Positions 48,211 to 61,190 of a DNA stretch of 64,000 nucleotides are shown here, in pieces (the first letter of the stretch is position 1; each line of letters starts with the position of its first letter). The stretch comes from Nectonema munidae (Eukaryota; Nematomorpha; Nectonematoida; Nectonematidae), in contig JAUIRK010000982.1 of the NCBI GenBank assembly GCA_030549495.1, positions 234,102-298,101 on the forward strand, written 5' to 3'. The notes below the pieces were generated by a model, which was not told the origin of the DNA, made no database searches, and worked only from the letters and a program-made list of their open reading frames with translations. Made by a program: the position numbers and the translations under genes.

Positions 48211-50709
48211 ATTTACATGAAACAAATTATTTTCACCATGTAAAAAATAAATGTTTTTATTGTCACAATTAGAGAATACATAAAACTTAACAAGATGAAG
48301 GAACTGAAGAACAGACATACGAAACAAATACCGAAATTTTCATTGAAATCTGGCTTGCCTTAAATAAAAAAAGATTTAAAGTAAATAAAAAGTACACATG
48401 TATACAACCACTTAACCAGAACAACCAGAGGCGCACATCCCCAAAATTTGAGCGTAGCGGGATAACTTTTTTTCAAAAATTTTAAAATTGACTGATTTTT
48501 GCTTTTGAAGTGCGATAATTTTTCAAAAGTAGCGGTCCGAGGGAGTGGTATCTCGCCGTCAACCGTAGTTCCCTATCAATTAAACTTAGCAAGTTGCTGC
48601 TTCAAATCAAAATACAAGAAATTTGTAATTAAAATAATGTGATGTGGGTTTGGGGTATATCAAGGAATGGTAACAAAATATTGGGGATGCAATATATAAA
48701 GAGTGAGAGAAAGAGAATCTATAAATTATATTTTTTTGTTATTCTTTTTAAAAAGAGTTGGGCAATATCTCGCTAAAAAGCCGGATATCTGTCTACCGGT
48801 AAATCGCAAGGACGGATCTAGAAGACAATTTACCCCGGAACGATTTCCTTCCATATGCAAAGCCATTGTGAATGAATGCCTAGGGTATTACTTGTATTAT
48901 AGAAGGAACATTTACTCATATCATGTTACAAGCTATTCTTTCACAAAACAAAACTAATTCAGATTGAACTAAAAAACTGATACGCTGAAAAATTGACAAT
49001 TTAAGAGAAAGGGGTAGATCGCAACCCCTCTGAATACGCCACTGGTACTCCCCTAATTTCATATGATGAAAAATATAATACCTTAAAACATGATTAATAC
49101 TAAAAATATTTTGTCAAGCTCTAGTATGTAAAAAATTTAGAAAAATTTCATGTATCAATACAAGGCGTGTAGTTTATATGTGTTATTAGTTTCCTATAAA
49201 TTATTTCAATTTAATAAAGTGAATTAAAAAATAAAATGCATGCATAGACAAGTAGAAAGAGTATAACAATTAAAAAAGAAGAAATATTTTAAGTTAACAT
49301 AATCAAAAAAGAGAAGTAGATAACTTCAGAACTGAATCACACACTGTTGTCATTTGTTACAACTTTTATATAAAAGTGCTTACTCCTTTTTAGAACGAAA
49401 TACAGGGAAAATTTCTTGATGTGTAATTTGGTAAAGACTTAAAAATAGTAAGTATAAGCTTTTCAATTTAGATTATCTTTTAAACCGAAGACATATATTA
49501 TCATGTAAAAAAAAGATTATAATCAAATCATAATAAATTTAACGATTAAGCAAGTATAATTATAATTGTTTATACTTTATTTAAAATAAATGTGTATAGC
49601 TGTGAAATCATAGGGCATGAAATCTAGTAAAATGGGTCGAACATTTTATTTTCGTCAATAAATAAAAGCGCCCAAATGCCTTAGCCCAATTCGACTTACC
49701 AATTTATTCATATATAAAACATTTTTAGCGTATAAGAGAATATAAAAAATAAAATAACACTAACAAATATACTGATAATAAAAAGCAATGGAAATTACTA
49801 AAAACTTTCCCCCCATTTATGCTGCACCCACAAGTATGTATGATTGTCAAGTATAGGCCCGATCAATGGATTTAATTGCATCAGAAATGTAGTTAACCAT
49901 CTAAAAACAAACAATAAGTTTTAAAATTTATAATTTAATAACCAAATTACAGAATATAGCAGGCAACAGAAGAAGTAATAGCGAATATAATTATCAATCT
50001 AAATTAGAAATAAAAATAATTAAAAAAAACTTATTCCCTCAAAAATATTTACTCTGAGTATCGATTTTTTCTAGCAAGTAATGGAACTCCAATTCCTATA
50101 CATAGCCAAAAAATGGTTACAATAGAAATTATAGTAGCAACATTCATATTTTAATTTATAAAATAAAAAATTGACATTATATGACTAGAAAGAAAAAAAA
50201 TATTTTAAAAAAAGAAAAAAAGTCAAATATTTATCAAAAGATCATCAAAATTAGTTTTTTTTTAAAGTATGGTCACTTAGTGAAGGTCATAATTTTAATT
50301 TTTAAAAATTATTTAGATAATAGGGAGTGATCATCCTAACAAATTTACTCTTGCCTCTGTAACCATTTAAAATTGTATTTTGAATTTAAGAAGATGTTTA
50401 ACTGCATATTTCGCAACTATAGACAATCTGTAGTTTGAATATTAATACAAGTCAAATTACTATGACAGTTTTCGGTAAATGAAATCTTGCAAAAGAGAAT
50501 GGAAGAATATAGGATATGTAGCCTCTGATATGGAGAAAAAAAATAGAATTTTGATTTTGACGTTTTTGATAGTTTCTTATTATTACTACACTACTAATAC
50601 ATAAACTAACCACACATAAACACATATTGTACTTGTACAACTATTACTATTTATATACGTAAACATATCATAGCACTTATAATCCAAGATGATTTTTTAT
50701 TGCACTAGT
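48211..50709. other. Intergenic with isolated hAT-like ends
   Basis: Single hAT-style termini at 48431 (CAGAGGCGCACATCCCC) and about 49045 (AATACGCCACTG, complement CAGTGGCGTATT), with no matching target duplications. No gene. Confidence 0.35.
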
Positions 50710-52330
50710 CAGCGGTTCTTAACCTTTTTCATTTACCTACGACACAAACATTCGTGACCCAACATGTAAAAAAATAAAAAAGATAAAAATATTACTATCT
50801 AATTTTGATTTAAGAAATCAAAATGCTTTTTATTGATTTACAGAAGAAACATGTTATTTATACAATCTTTTAATTTTACAAAGAAGTTACAAATAATGAG
50901 AACGTTGCGTTTGAAGTTTTCTTGAAAGCTCTTCAAAACGGGGTTTTATTGTTGACAGACAACAACGCATGTCGTGCTCCGGTGATAAACGATTTTGATA
51001 TTTATATTTAACAGCCCTATGAGCTGAAAATGCAGTTTCACACAAATACTTTGTTGGAAAAGGAAGAAAGGCCTTAAGTGCTTGAAACCCAACCACTTCT
51101 TTTATTAATAATTCTATGCCCAGAAAGCACTCAATGTTTCTGTTTTAAGTCATCATTTTTTATTTCAATTATTTGCTCGTCTAATTGGTAGATATGTGAA
51201 ATTTCCTGAGGTAGATCTTTAATTTTCACATCAAATGGATTTCTGACCCAGCTATAAATGGACATATCTTCTGGAATGTATTTTTGTAATTCGCACATCA
51301 TTTTTTCCAGATGCTGCACTATAATTTCTCTGACTTTATTAAAGAAAGCTTCATGAAGTAAGGTTTGGGAAAAAATGAAATTTTTCCAACGGAAATTTTC
51401 CGTTTCCATAAGCTGAGCCACTCTTTGAATGCTGTCAACTTTTCTGCTTTGCTACTAGTTTCTCATTTTGATCTTGCATTGGTGTATTCAAGTTGTTAAT
51501 TTCTGTAAAAATGCCTGTGAGGTACGCTAATTGTAAAAGCCATTTTTAATTGTCAAACCTAGAAGCAAGTTGGTGTTTTTGGTACACCAAAAATATCTGA
51601 ACATCTTCCAGTAACCAGCTGGTGCACCATCACAACACACACTCTAACATTGATTCCAGGATAGTCCTTCATCTTTTGAAAAAGAATCTATCATTTTAAA
51701 TATATCTTCATCCGTTGTGGTAGTATGAAGCGGCTCGCAAGATAGAAATTTTTCTTTCATATCGTCTGCTCTTTGAAATTTTATATATACCATCAGTTGA
51801 GCATCATAACTAATGTCCATTCATTCATCCAAATGAAGACACTCTCAGAATTGACCACTTTTTTTTCAAAGATTCAATTAATTGACTTTTGATATCGTTT
51901 GACATGTCAACAATGCGAGAATGAACTGTGTCATTGGACAATGGTATTTCTTGGATTTTCCTAGCCACATCATCACCACATACTATTTTGACCATGTCAA
52001 TAGCGGCAGGCTTCACTAAATCTTCTCTGATTGTGTGGGACTTTTTCTCTTTTGCAATTCTCCAAGCTGCCAGGAAGCCATAGTAGTAGAATTGAAAAGG
52101 GAAAAAAGTCCTTTGTTATTTTGCGTATTAAATCCCTGGCTTTTAATTTGAATTTTCTTTTTCTCGAAGAATTTTCTGTCACTGTTAGAAAAAGTCGCAT
52201 GTTTAGTTTCAAGATGACGCTTCAATTTATTTTCTTTCATCGACTCGTTGTTAAGCACTTCCATACATAAAACACATTGGGACTTTGATACACCATGATC
52301 TTTTAATTCTGTAAATGCCATATTGGGAAA
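50710..52330 (-). pseudogene. Decayed ZBED/Buster-type hAT transposase
   Basis: Read on the minus strand from 52321. A BED zinc finger lies in HGVSKSQCVLCMEVLNNESM then NKLKRHLETKHATF (Cys-x2-Cys ... His-x4-His). Next are DMVKIVCGDDVARKIQEIPL and SNDTVHSRIVDMSNDIKSQ, then FRWKNFIFSQTLLHEAFFN and ISHIYQLDEQ. Finally the C-terminal dimerisation region FPTKYLCETAFSAHRAVKYK then NRLSPEHDMRCCLSTIKPRF. This order is typical of ZBED5/ZBED8-like hAT genes. Several frameshifts and stops separate the segments. A CAGCGGTTCTTAACC terminus lies at 50710; the other end was not found. The fossil at 28697-29261 belongs to the same transposase group. Confidence 0.82.
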
Positions 52331-52679
52331 TTCTTCTTTATAAGGACGTTTATAAGCCGTAGTGATAAAATAAGATCAAAACAATGATAAATTAATCACT
52401 TGCTGACACACCTTTGATAACAAGAAAAAAATGAATGCATATTAGCGCTCTCAATGCTCTTTTATTTCCTAAATTGATTGACATGAATTGACAAATATTT
52501 AATCATCGAATTCTTGAAATTTAACATTTAAATATGTTAAGATTGATAAAAGGTGAAATTTTTGTGAATTATAGGAATTGAATTACCTTTAAAAATATGA
52601 GGTATTAAAACTAAAACCATTATCATTATGAGATAAAATATCATAAAAATTTTAATCATCTATATTCTAGACTTTAGAC

Positions 52680-52972
52680 CGTGTTTCCCAAACTGGGGGT
52701 AAATTACCCCTTGGGGGTAATGGAGGGTTTAGAGAAAAAGAAGTTAATAATTCTGAAAATCATGGAACCATTGTATCTGGCGTTAGAATTAATGTCAAAA
52801 TAGTCTTCGTATGTAATGTTGTAAACTAAACTGTAATGTTCTAATACAATAAATATAAAATATTTCTCATTTAGTCATATATATCTATGTTGACAACATA
52901 TTTGAAAAGGGTAACATGGTTATTGGGGCATGTTAAATTGGGTAACAAGCTAAAAAAGTTTGGGAACCACTG
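52680..52972. mobile_element. hAT MITE, 293 bp, perfect target duplication
   Basis: Ends CGTGTTTCCCAAACTGGGG and complement CAGTGGTTCCCAAACTTTT, flanked by identical CTTTAGAC octamers (52672-52679 and 52973-52980). Interior has GGGGGTAA repeats. Same family as 12989-13433. Confidence 0.88.
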
Positions 52973-53319
52973 CTTTAGACTCTAGAGTATTGGTTTTATT
53001 TATTATTAGTTTGACTTTTGACAAAGTCGAGACACTTCTGTTATAAATCACACAATAAAGTCATAAACAGGTGTGTCTGTAAAGCTCTTGCATTTCGACG
53101 TGACATAGTTCTGATCTTCAAAGTCGAAATTTTTCAAGCATAGAAATAATAAATAAAAAGTTGTTTTTTTTTGAATGAGCTTTTCATTAATCATCAATTA
53201 TTACTGAACTATGAAAAATCAAAAGGAATGTTATTATTAGAGAGAAAAATTTCGTCTTTTCATAATGTTAAAATTAATAACTATGTCCTTGAGTGTTTGG
53301 AAAAGTTTGTTTTTTAATA

Positions 53320-53860
53320 GACTCCCTTGGAACGCTAAAGTTGATTCAGTATGTAATAAATTGAGTTATTTACTTGATAAATTCAGAAGTTAGAATCATC
53401 TTCCTGTAAAAATAAAACCTATTGCGTATAAATCCTTGTTATAAAGTATTCTCTAATAAATTGGGGATACGTTAATCTTAATATAATATTTATTTTGCAA
53501 AAAAAATTAAGATTAGCCAATAATACCAGCAGTAAATTGTATTTACTAATGTTTTCAAAATATAGGTCATCTATAAGTATAAATTAATAAATATTTACTA
53601 CGATATTATTCATGTTTTCTTTCCAATAGACTACTCGAATAAACGAATGTTTATTTATGAAGTACACAATTATAATACTAGAACAAAATTTAGTTACTTT
53701 CATCCAAAACTTAAATCAAAAAAATGCAAACAAGACATAAGGCAGAAAATCATATATTTAGTAGAAAACAAGAACTGGCGCAATTAAATAAAAACTCTTT
53801 TAAAAGCTGCATCAAAAATATATTATCAGAGTCATATGATAAGCCATGTATTCTAGCAAA
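53320..53860 (+). mobile_element. LINE 3' part, decayed
   Basis: Encodes WNAKVDSVCNKLSYLLDKF, NHLPVKIKPIAYKSLL and, after stops, EVHNYNTRTKFSYFHPKLK, the post-catalytic and C-terminal blocks of the same LINE group as 42.6-45.4 kb (compare WNDHIDSLCHKLSYL). Interrupted by frameshifts. Confidence 0.65.
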
Positions 53861-55640
53861 TTCCTTTTTTATTCACTTTTTAATGTCATTTAATGCATCA
53901 CATTCAAAACAATACACGCTATATTTTTGGGTGTAGCATTTTTCTCTATAATATATGTCATTGTATCATATATCATTTATTATATATCTGTTTATACAAA
54001 TTGTCTATATATATATTTTTTTTCTCTTCAAAAGTATCTCTTAAAATATTTATATATATTTTATTTCATTTTTGTTAATATATTTTAAAATAAATTTATA
54101 TTTTAAACATGATTTATATTTAATAAAAATAGTAAACTAATTAAATAAATATTGGAATTTTGTAAAATGATTTTTTACAAAAGCCAATAATGTTGATTAG
54201 CTATTGCGTGGGCCAAGCTATACAAACTGTTTTTACTTATTTTTTATAATAATTTGTAATTTTTTGACTTTTTCGAGGTTATGTTGTAAAAAACTATATG
54301 ACAGAGGAACATGATAATTTGGGTGTGTGTGTGTGTGTGTGTGTGTGTGGAGTTTGTTGGTTGAATTTTTTTTGTTTGTGTGTTTTTTTTGGTGTGTGGT
54401 TTTTGTGTGTTTTGTTGAGCTTCTGATTGGTTTAAATTATTATATGTTTTGTATGTATTTTTATGTGTGATGAGTTCATATATCTGTAGTGTGAGGGTTG
54501 CTTGAAGCATTCTGATTGGTTGAAATTATTTATATGTTTTGTGTGTATTTAAAAACAAATAACTCAACACTAAACCATATTTCACCATATAGACCAGGAC
54601 AATAAACTCACCGCCACACCATATAACACTATTAGCAACTCAAAATACACATTACCCAGAATCCTATGTTTGAGCGTAGGATTCTGAAAAAAACTAGCGG
54701 TCCGTGGTCGTTTCGAGCGAAGCGAATTTGAATTAGCAACTCAATATACACACTACCAGAATCCTATGTTTCGAGGCGAAAAATGTTTGAGGAAGGAGAA
54801 AGAAAGAGTAATAAATAGTTAAATATATTTTTTTTCAATTATTAATTTGTTTCAAGGAAATAATTAATAAATTTTATATAAAATGTTTTAATATAGATTC
54901 GCTCTAATTTTCTTTTCTGTTAGGCCCTTTAAATTTTTAAATATTTCTGTTATATTTTTTTGTTATTTCTTTATTTATTGAAGTTATTTTCAGAAATAAG
55001 TGATATTAAAATTTACAAACTAGTATATTTAATGCGCTTTTATCAAAAATTTTTGACCAAAATATGCACTCTAAACGTAAGTAAATTTTTTCTTATATTT
55101 GATAATAGTGTAAAAAACTTTTAATTCGGTTGTAAAAGGAACATAAGATTATTATGTTTTTTAGATATCTTTTACATCTTATTTTTCAAAGCCTATATCT
55201 TTTGTTATTTTTGTTTTTCTCTTTCTTTGGAATTTTAATATGCAAAACAGGTAGACTTTTATTTCACACCCTTTAGTTATGGCAATTTTAATTACTTCAG
55301 AGCTTCTAATAAAACTAAGCTTATCATGATTTTATCTTTATTTTGGCATAACACAATACATAGTCTTACATAATGTGTACATGGTCACTAGGGTGTTTCA
55401 AAAAAATGAAATTTCAATTTTTGTTTCAGCTGTATGCTGCCCTTTTTCAAATTAAATAATGGAATATTTACACAAAGTTTTGAGGAGATAACTGAATGTT
55501 TAGGGGTTGCTCAAAAAGTTTGTTTTTTTTTCAAAAAATTGAAAAATAAAAAATAAACAAAATTTATTTATATTTTCTTTTTAAAAATGAAACAAATGAA
55601 TTTAAACTTCTGAAAAAATGCAATAGAACATAATTATTTA
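53861..55640. other. Intergenic, AT-rich with (GT)n
   Basis: A (GT)n tract lies at 54321-54349. A ~60-bp motif containing CAGAATCCTATGTTT occurs twice (54657 and 54757), around AGCGGTCCGTGGTCG, perhaps a small repeat. No gene. Confidence 0.4.
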
Positions 55641-55654
55641 AAAACACATTTTTT

Positions 55655-57454
55655 TGGTAATGGTATTTCCTTCTGGTGCACTTTCACAACTCTTAAAAGA
55701 AACTGTCGCTTATCTTCATCTTTAGTAATCACAGTATTGAATTGTTGGATAAGAGAAATGGCCTGCTCAGCACAGTCATTCACAACTTTCAGCTCTCGTG
55801 CTGCTTTTTCGAAGCGAAGGTATAATTCATCATTTTCTTTCTTTCGAAAGGAATTCAGGTTCTTCTGACAGAATCACAGAAATATGTGTCTTGTTTTCAT
55901 TGTAAAAAATTCAGGGAGGGAAATTTGTGTCGAAAATATTTTCCCATCAACCCTCTTCAGTCCTTTTGGCTTTGCTGGCAGAAACATATTGTTCACCATT
56001 TTTCGCTTTACATCAGCTGGGATACGATTGTCGAAGAATGAAAGTCCTACAGCTTCTTTTGAAATATACCAAAGATAACGTTTAAAAGCTGCAAAGGCAA
56101 CATTGGCGAGTTTTTCATTTGGGATTCCATGTTGCATCAGTTTCATCATATCCATATCGTTCTTGGCAGCATATGGACCGATCGGTGACTCATTCCAAAA
56201 AGGCACATAGCATAAGGCGACGAACAGGGAAATATCTTGAACTATTTTAAGTTCATCTTTCGTCAGATGAAACTGATCATGAAAGAGAAATATTTTTATC
56301 AGTATATAGCTTTTGACATCCATCTCGCATGATGGAAAGCTCCTGGAGCACGAAAAAAATTTCCATCTGTTGGAGTACCTCCGAGGAAGATGTAGGCAAG
56401 AGTAGTGAGTTCCCGATAATCATCTCTTGATGCATTTAACCTCAGGGCAAGCTCAAGACGTTGCATTGCTTCCTCATGAAGAACGGACCAATCACCCACG
56501 AAGTTTGCCAAGATTTCTTCATTTTGCTCAGCTGTCTTGAAGTGTTTTTTGTCGAGGTTTCTCCACTGATCTTGAAAACGTGAAAATAATGGAATAATTG
56601 GTCAGGAATCAGGTCCATAGGCCGAACGAAACACATCAGCAAGGATCACTTCGTACACGTGATGCCGACAGGCGAACCAAACAAGCTCCCTTTGTAGTTG
56701 CGCTTGAATTTTGATACAAGCGCCTTGAAGCAAACATGTGTTTGAGGCTGTTGTGTCAAACACAATAGCTTTGATTTGCTGAGACAGGCCCCAATCGTTG
56801 ATAGAGGAAAGACATGCATTGGCTTGATTTCTTTCCTAAAATGATTCAATTTTGGGAACACTAAGGAGGATCTCAGTACTATCTCCTGTGGCAAGAATTG
56901 CAATTCTCTCAGCTTTCTTCCGACCAGAGTATATTACAGTTATGTCAGTCAATAGATTACCGTCCCAATGTAACTCTAGATGTGTATCACGGGGAATTCT
57001 TATCATGGTGCCAGACTTGATTCTGGTTGCTACTTCTTCACGGTTCCTCTTCCCATACCGGTAGATCCAACTCGGAGACAAAGTGATTTGTTTGGTGTCA
57101 ATGCCAATAGAATTTGCTTGAGCCCCGTGCTGGTGCATTGCCTTCCTGTGAGACACGCCAGTAAGATCCAGAGCCGCCGTAACATTAAGTTTAAAAAAGA
57201 CTATAAACGTGGAAGGAATCATCCACCGGAGACTCTGAAGACGAATTAGAATCCGTTACTGTCGATGAGCTGATGACTTTGACGGTCAGTTGTTTTTCTG
57301 CCTCAGATTTTTTCTCGCCTTTGTCTTCCACTTCAGCCCTTTTCTTCTTCTCAAAAAACTTGAAATGATGCATGTCAGTTCCAGCCATGCTCGATTGGGA
57401 ACGATCCTCTCGCTGACTCAACAAGAAGGCTTTATCTTCCTCATTTTTCATCAT
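55655..57454 (-). pseudogene. Decayed DDE transposase-like gene, unnamed family
   Basis: Minus strand. N-terminal Ser/Glu/Lys-rich part (57454-57195), then ALDLTGVSHRKAMHQHGAQA, HLELHWDGNLL, AILATGDSTEILLSVPK, INDWGLSQQIKAIVFDTTAS, VWFACRHHVYEVIL, LGGTPTDGNFFRAPGAFHHA, RWMSKAIY, YLWYISKEAVGLSFFDNRIP and LKVVNDCAEQAISLIQQFN. HWDG and FDTTASN supply candidate catalytic aspartates, and CRHH is like the C(2)H motif of several eukaryotic DDE transposases. I recall related multi-copy uncharacterised proteins in cnidarians and arthropods but cannot name the superfamily. About four frame changes or stops break it. A possible terminus GGTGTTTCAAAAAAATG lies at 55391. Confidence 0.7.
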
Positions 57455-57499
57455 AACTAGCGCATTTTTCTCACAAATATTTCGTCTATAATCATCACG

Positions 57500-58140
57500 T
57501 AAAAAACGTAACTACGAAAAGTTACGAAGTTCGTTACGATTTCAATCTTAGTACTTTTTATGTGAGCTTAAAATTAGATATAAATTATAAATTAGAGATT
57601 TATTTAAGTCAGAAGTTTCTCTTTTTAAAAGAGGTTTCTGATTGTCGCACCAAAAGAATAACCTGTGTCTCCACTTCTTCTAGTCAAATGCATCTTTCAC
57701 CTTAAGCTCTTATATTCCAGTGAATATGGTTTTGGAATTTATTTTTTCACTACAAACACAAGTAATATTCGATAAAGAATATCATATATCATATTTATCA
57801 GTGATATTAAATCTAATTATACAAAATATTGATTAGCAAATTAATTTATTGAAGTAATTATTCAAACTGTTTCTACATTTTGAAATTATGATTTTTTTAT
57901 CTGAAATACGTTTTAAGTGCTAAATTTATCCAATTTTACTTGAATTTGTTATTCAACATTAAATACATATCGAATTTGATGTTTTTGAATTTTGCATAAC
58001 TAACTATATTATACTTCCTTAAATCGTTTATTTAAATAAATAATATATAAAAATTAAAATTAAAAAACGTAACAATAACAGGTAGCGGTTCTACTAAAGA
58101 ATATTGTAGGTAAAAAACAACTTTTTTTTCTACTAAGGTA
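57500..58140. other. Intergenic, no gene seen
   Basis: AT-rich; only a short imperfect palindrome near 57508-57540 (CGTAACTACGAAAAGTTACG). Confidence 0.3.
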
Positions 58141-58149
58141 AAAAACATC

Positions 58150-58290
58150 AAATAAGTTTTTTGATCATGTTTGATTATTATGTTATTACGTTTCGAATTT
58201 TTTCCAAACCTTCGATACGTTTTTTATATCGGTTTCGGAAAAAAGTGACGTTTGAAAATAAACTTTTTTCGAACCGTAACGTACGCCATC
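58150..58290 (+). repeat. Dispersed repeat, copy 1
   Basis: Shares TTTTTGATCATGTTTGATTA, GTTTGAAAATA and TTTTTTCGAACCGTAA in the same order with copies at 58682-58795 and, inverted, 61022-61190. No protein recognised. Confidence 0.65.
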
Positions 58291-58681
58291 AGTACAAATC
58301 TGCAAAAGCCAAAAACAGAGGAACTCATAAATGTAAAAAAAATATTTGTAAAAAGTATGCAAAGTATCTATGCCGGTCTTATCAATAAAATACATATTGC
58401 CGCTTTGATCTTTTATCCATTTTCATTTGTTTCTATAATTTGAAAAACAATGTGAGATTTGGTGACTTGACTTTATGTTGTAGTTTAACGCCATCTACGC
58501 TTGTATAAAAAGGTGTTGTATTTTTTATTTAATATTTTCTTTTTCAATTAAAATGATTTTAGATAAAAGAAAATTTGTATATTATTTTTACCATATGTTA
58601 CATATATTTTTTTGAATTTGAAAATTGGCGTGAAGTAAAAGCCATATTTTGTTCTGCGAGGGTGCAATGAAACAAATCTTT

Positions 58682-58795
58682 GTGATCATGTGTTATTATT
58701 ACTCTTCGAGTTTTTTACCTCAAAATTTCGATACCAAAAAATGTGAAGTTTGAAAATACGAAATTTTTTTTCGAACCGTAATGTAGGCCATCACT
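58682..58795 (+). repeat. Dispersed repeat, copy 2
   Basis: Contains GATCATGTGTTATTATTAC, AAGTTTGAAAATACGAAAT and TTTTCGAACCGTAATGTAGG, matching copy 1 over about 115 bp. Confidence 0.65.
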
Positions 58796-58837
58796 GGTAG
58801 GAACTGCTTTGTACATACCCTTGTACGAAAATGTGAA

Positions 58838-58960
58838 AAGGTAAAGGTATCCTGCAGTATTATAATCGATAAGGCACAATTTAACCACTTGATTCGAACT
58901 ATGAGCAAAGAAGTCTTGATTTCGGATTGAACCCAAGACCATGTTCTATCCAAGGTTTTT
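58838..58960 (-). mobile_element. tRNA-derived SINE, family 1, second copy
   Basis: Same block order as 5301-5437: GGTAAAGGTA, AAGGCACAATT, TCGAACTATGAG, GAACCCAAGACC. The B-box is degraded to GGTTCAATCCG. Confidence 0.5.
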
Positions 58961-58999
58961 GATCTAAGGTACTTCTCTTCCTTCAGAAAGTCTGTTAAT

Positions 59000-61020
59000 A
59001 ATCTTGCTCAAAAAATTTAGGATGGGCGATCGCTTCTTGTCTAAATCCGTCACTTGCATGATGCCTAGTTCCATTTCAACAACAGATCATTGATATAAAA
59101 CTACTACAACCCAAGTACAGTACATAGATCAATAACCTTGTGAAATTCGGACCGTTTTACATGATCTTCGTACGCTATTTTTTCCAATTTTGCTAACCCG
59201 ACTGCAACTCAAGTGGAATTTGGGTCGATCAAAATTTTATAAGGGCATTACGAAATTGCAACTATTCTTGTTTCATTTATAATTATGTCAAAAAAATTAA
59301 TTATGTGTGGTTATTTTGCAAGAATTTTTATTTCAATAATTTTAAAAAATGGACTTGAAATAGCTTTAAAAGTGAATTTTCAAGTTTATAAAGTGAAATT
59401 TTGAATAGTTTTCCAATTTTCTATAAAGTGTTTCAAATTATAAAATGGTTTACGAACCAATGCAAGTGGATCGCATGCCGAAATTTTCTAACCCAGATTT
59501 AGAATCTGGTCCGGTTATTTAAAACGTGATGCTGTCAAAGTGGGTAAGTGAAAGAAAAGTAAAAACATTTCTCATTCCATGCTTGTCTCATTTCATACTG
59601 TATATTTTGACAATTGATTTTAAGATGATTTATCACTGTCGTTATCTTCTTTGTTTTTTTAAATTTCACTCATGTGAGGCTGCTGATGATAATATCATCA
59701 TTTTCACGCATAGTGTGATGAAGAGGGGCTGTTTTTTGGTGTTGTTATTTCTTCTGTTAACCTTGACCTTGATTTTAGCAGTATCAAATTTTTATTAACA
59801 CACGTATATCATGGATGAAAGTAGGTACACTTCTATGCTTTGCTAAAAAGCCAAGACAAGGCTACAACGCACTCTTTATAATCTATATAGCCCTTTAGAT
59901 ATCTCCTGAATATTAGATTTCGTTATCAGCACACGCGTTGTGTCTCATCCACAATTGATTCGTTTTGATGCTTCATTATACCACTTTTAGTTCATTTTGA
60001 AAAAGAAGCTTGTTAGTTCTTAATATATTGAAGAAACAGATAAAAAATTTAATCTCTTCCTCTACCTACCGGCCTTTTTACCTTACGGAACACAATATAA
60101 AAAAAATTTTTTTTTCCAAAACTATTTATTTACTTTCAAATTGTATTGTTATACGGATTCTTAAATCATCAAATTTAATATTAGTTTAGTTTAGAGAAAA
60201 GTTTAATCTAAAAGTTTTATAACTTGAATTAAAAATTTTTTATTCAAGATAGGCATATTAGTTTGTAAGTTTATGTTATTTTAACCTAACACGTGACCCA
60301 AATCGGCTAATCCGAAATCCATCAGATCCCAATGATCCTGGATTAGGGTTAGGGATTATCAAACTGTAATTAAGTTATTAGCAGTGTTAATATGAAAATG
60401 TGTTAATGCATGAGTTAGTTATTTGGAGGTAGATTTAGTTAGTATGAGGTTAGAAAGTAGGTTAGTTAGATTTTAGAGTTGGCTAATTGGGCTAAAAGCA
60501 CACTAAGACACTTTACCGAGTGATACTTTGCCTCCTTAAATTAAATGTTTGTATTATTTGCGTATAAAAAAACGTTTACATGTTTACATAAGGAAGCCTG
60601 TAATTTTATAATTAATTAATTTTGTAATTTTAGAAATTAAAAAAAAATATATAAATATTTTTGTTTTTTTATAAAAATAAAGACTATATCCCTCGTTGTA
60701 TATATTTGCAAAGTTATTAAAAATTTTTTTTTTATAAAAAGTAAAAGTTGTAAAAACTTTTTTACAATATAAATAAATAGCCTTTTTGAAATTTTTCCAA
60801 AAAAAAACAAATTTATAAAAAACTATTTGGTCTGCCTGGATTCTCTAATATGTCGATTTGTATATAGAGTTTTTTTGAAAGTTTTCATTGATACAATAGT
60901 TTGACTAGGCTCTACTTGATTGTTCATTTAATAGCTTAGAACATATTCAGCAATGTGCTGCTTACATTTTATCTTTGTTAGTTCTGGAGAAAATTTTATC
61001 ACTGGACAACATGTGATGTT
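59000..61020. other. Intergenic, no gene seen
   Basis: AT-rich. A G/T-rich patch at 60340-60500 has TTAGG-like words but no regular array. A 90-codon hydrophobic frame at 59526-59798 has no family resemblance and AT-rich composition. Confidence 0.35.
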
Positions 61021-61021
61021 C

Positions 61022-61190
61022 TAGCAAGGCTACGGTTCAAAAAGAAATTTTGTATTTTCAAACTTCCCTTTTTTTCGTACCGTAAAATCGTATTGAAATA
61101 AAAAAATACGCTATTTAAAAAAATTTATCCAACTTTTGAAAAAATAAAATAAAACGTAATCAAGCATGATCAAAAAGATTTATTTTGTCT
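61022..61190 (-). repeat. Dispersed repeat, copy 3 (inverted)
   Basis: Complement contains TTTTTGATCATGCTTGATTA, AAGTTTGAAAATACAAAATT and TTTTTGAACCGTA in the order of copies 1 and 2. Confidence 0.6.

Noticed and set aside
48431-49046. hAT element bounded by CAGAGGCGCACATCC and AATACGCCACTG
   Set aside because: The ends are from different families and flanking octamers (AGAACAAC, GTACTCCC) do not match.
54244-54510. 88-codon frame with THTHTH repeats
   Set aside because: Translation of a (GT)n microsatellite and its flanks.
59526-59798. 90-codon hydrophobic frame with membrane-like segments
   Set aside because: Composition is that of AT-rich DNA; no family resemblance, splice context or neighbouring exons.
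60340-60500. Telomere-like TTAGG/TTAGGG words
   Set aside because: Only two adjacent units and then irregular TTAGT/TTAGG text; no array.
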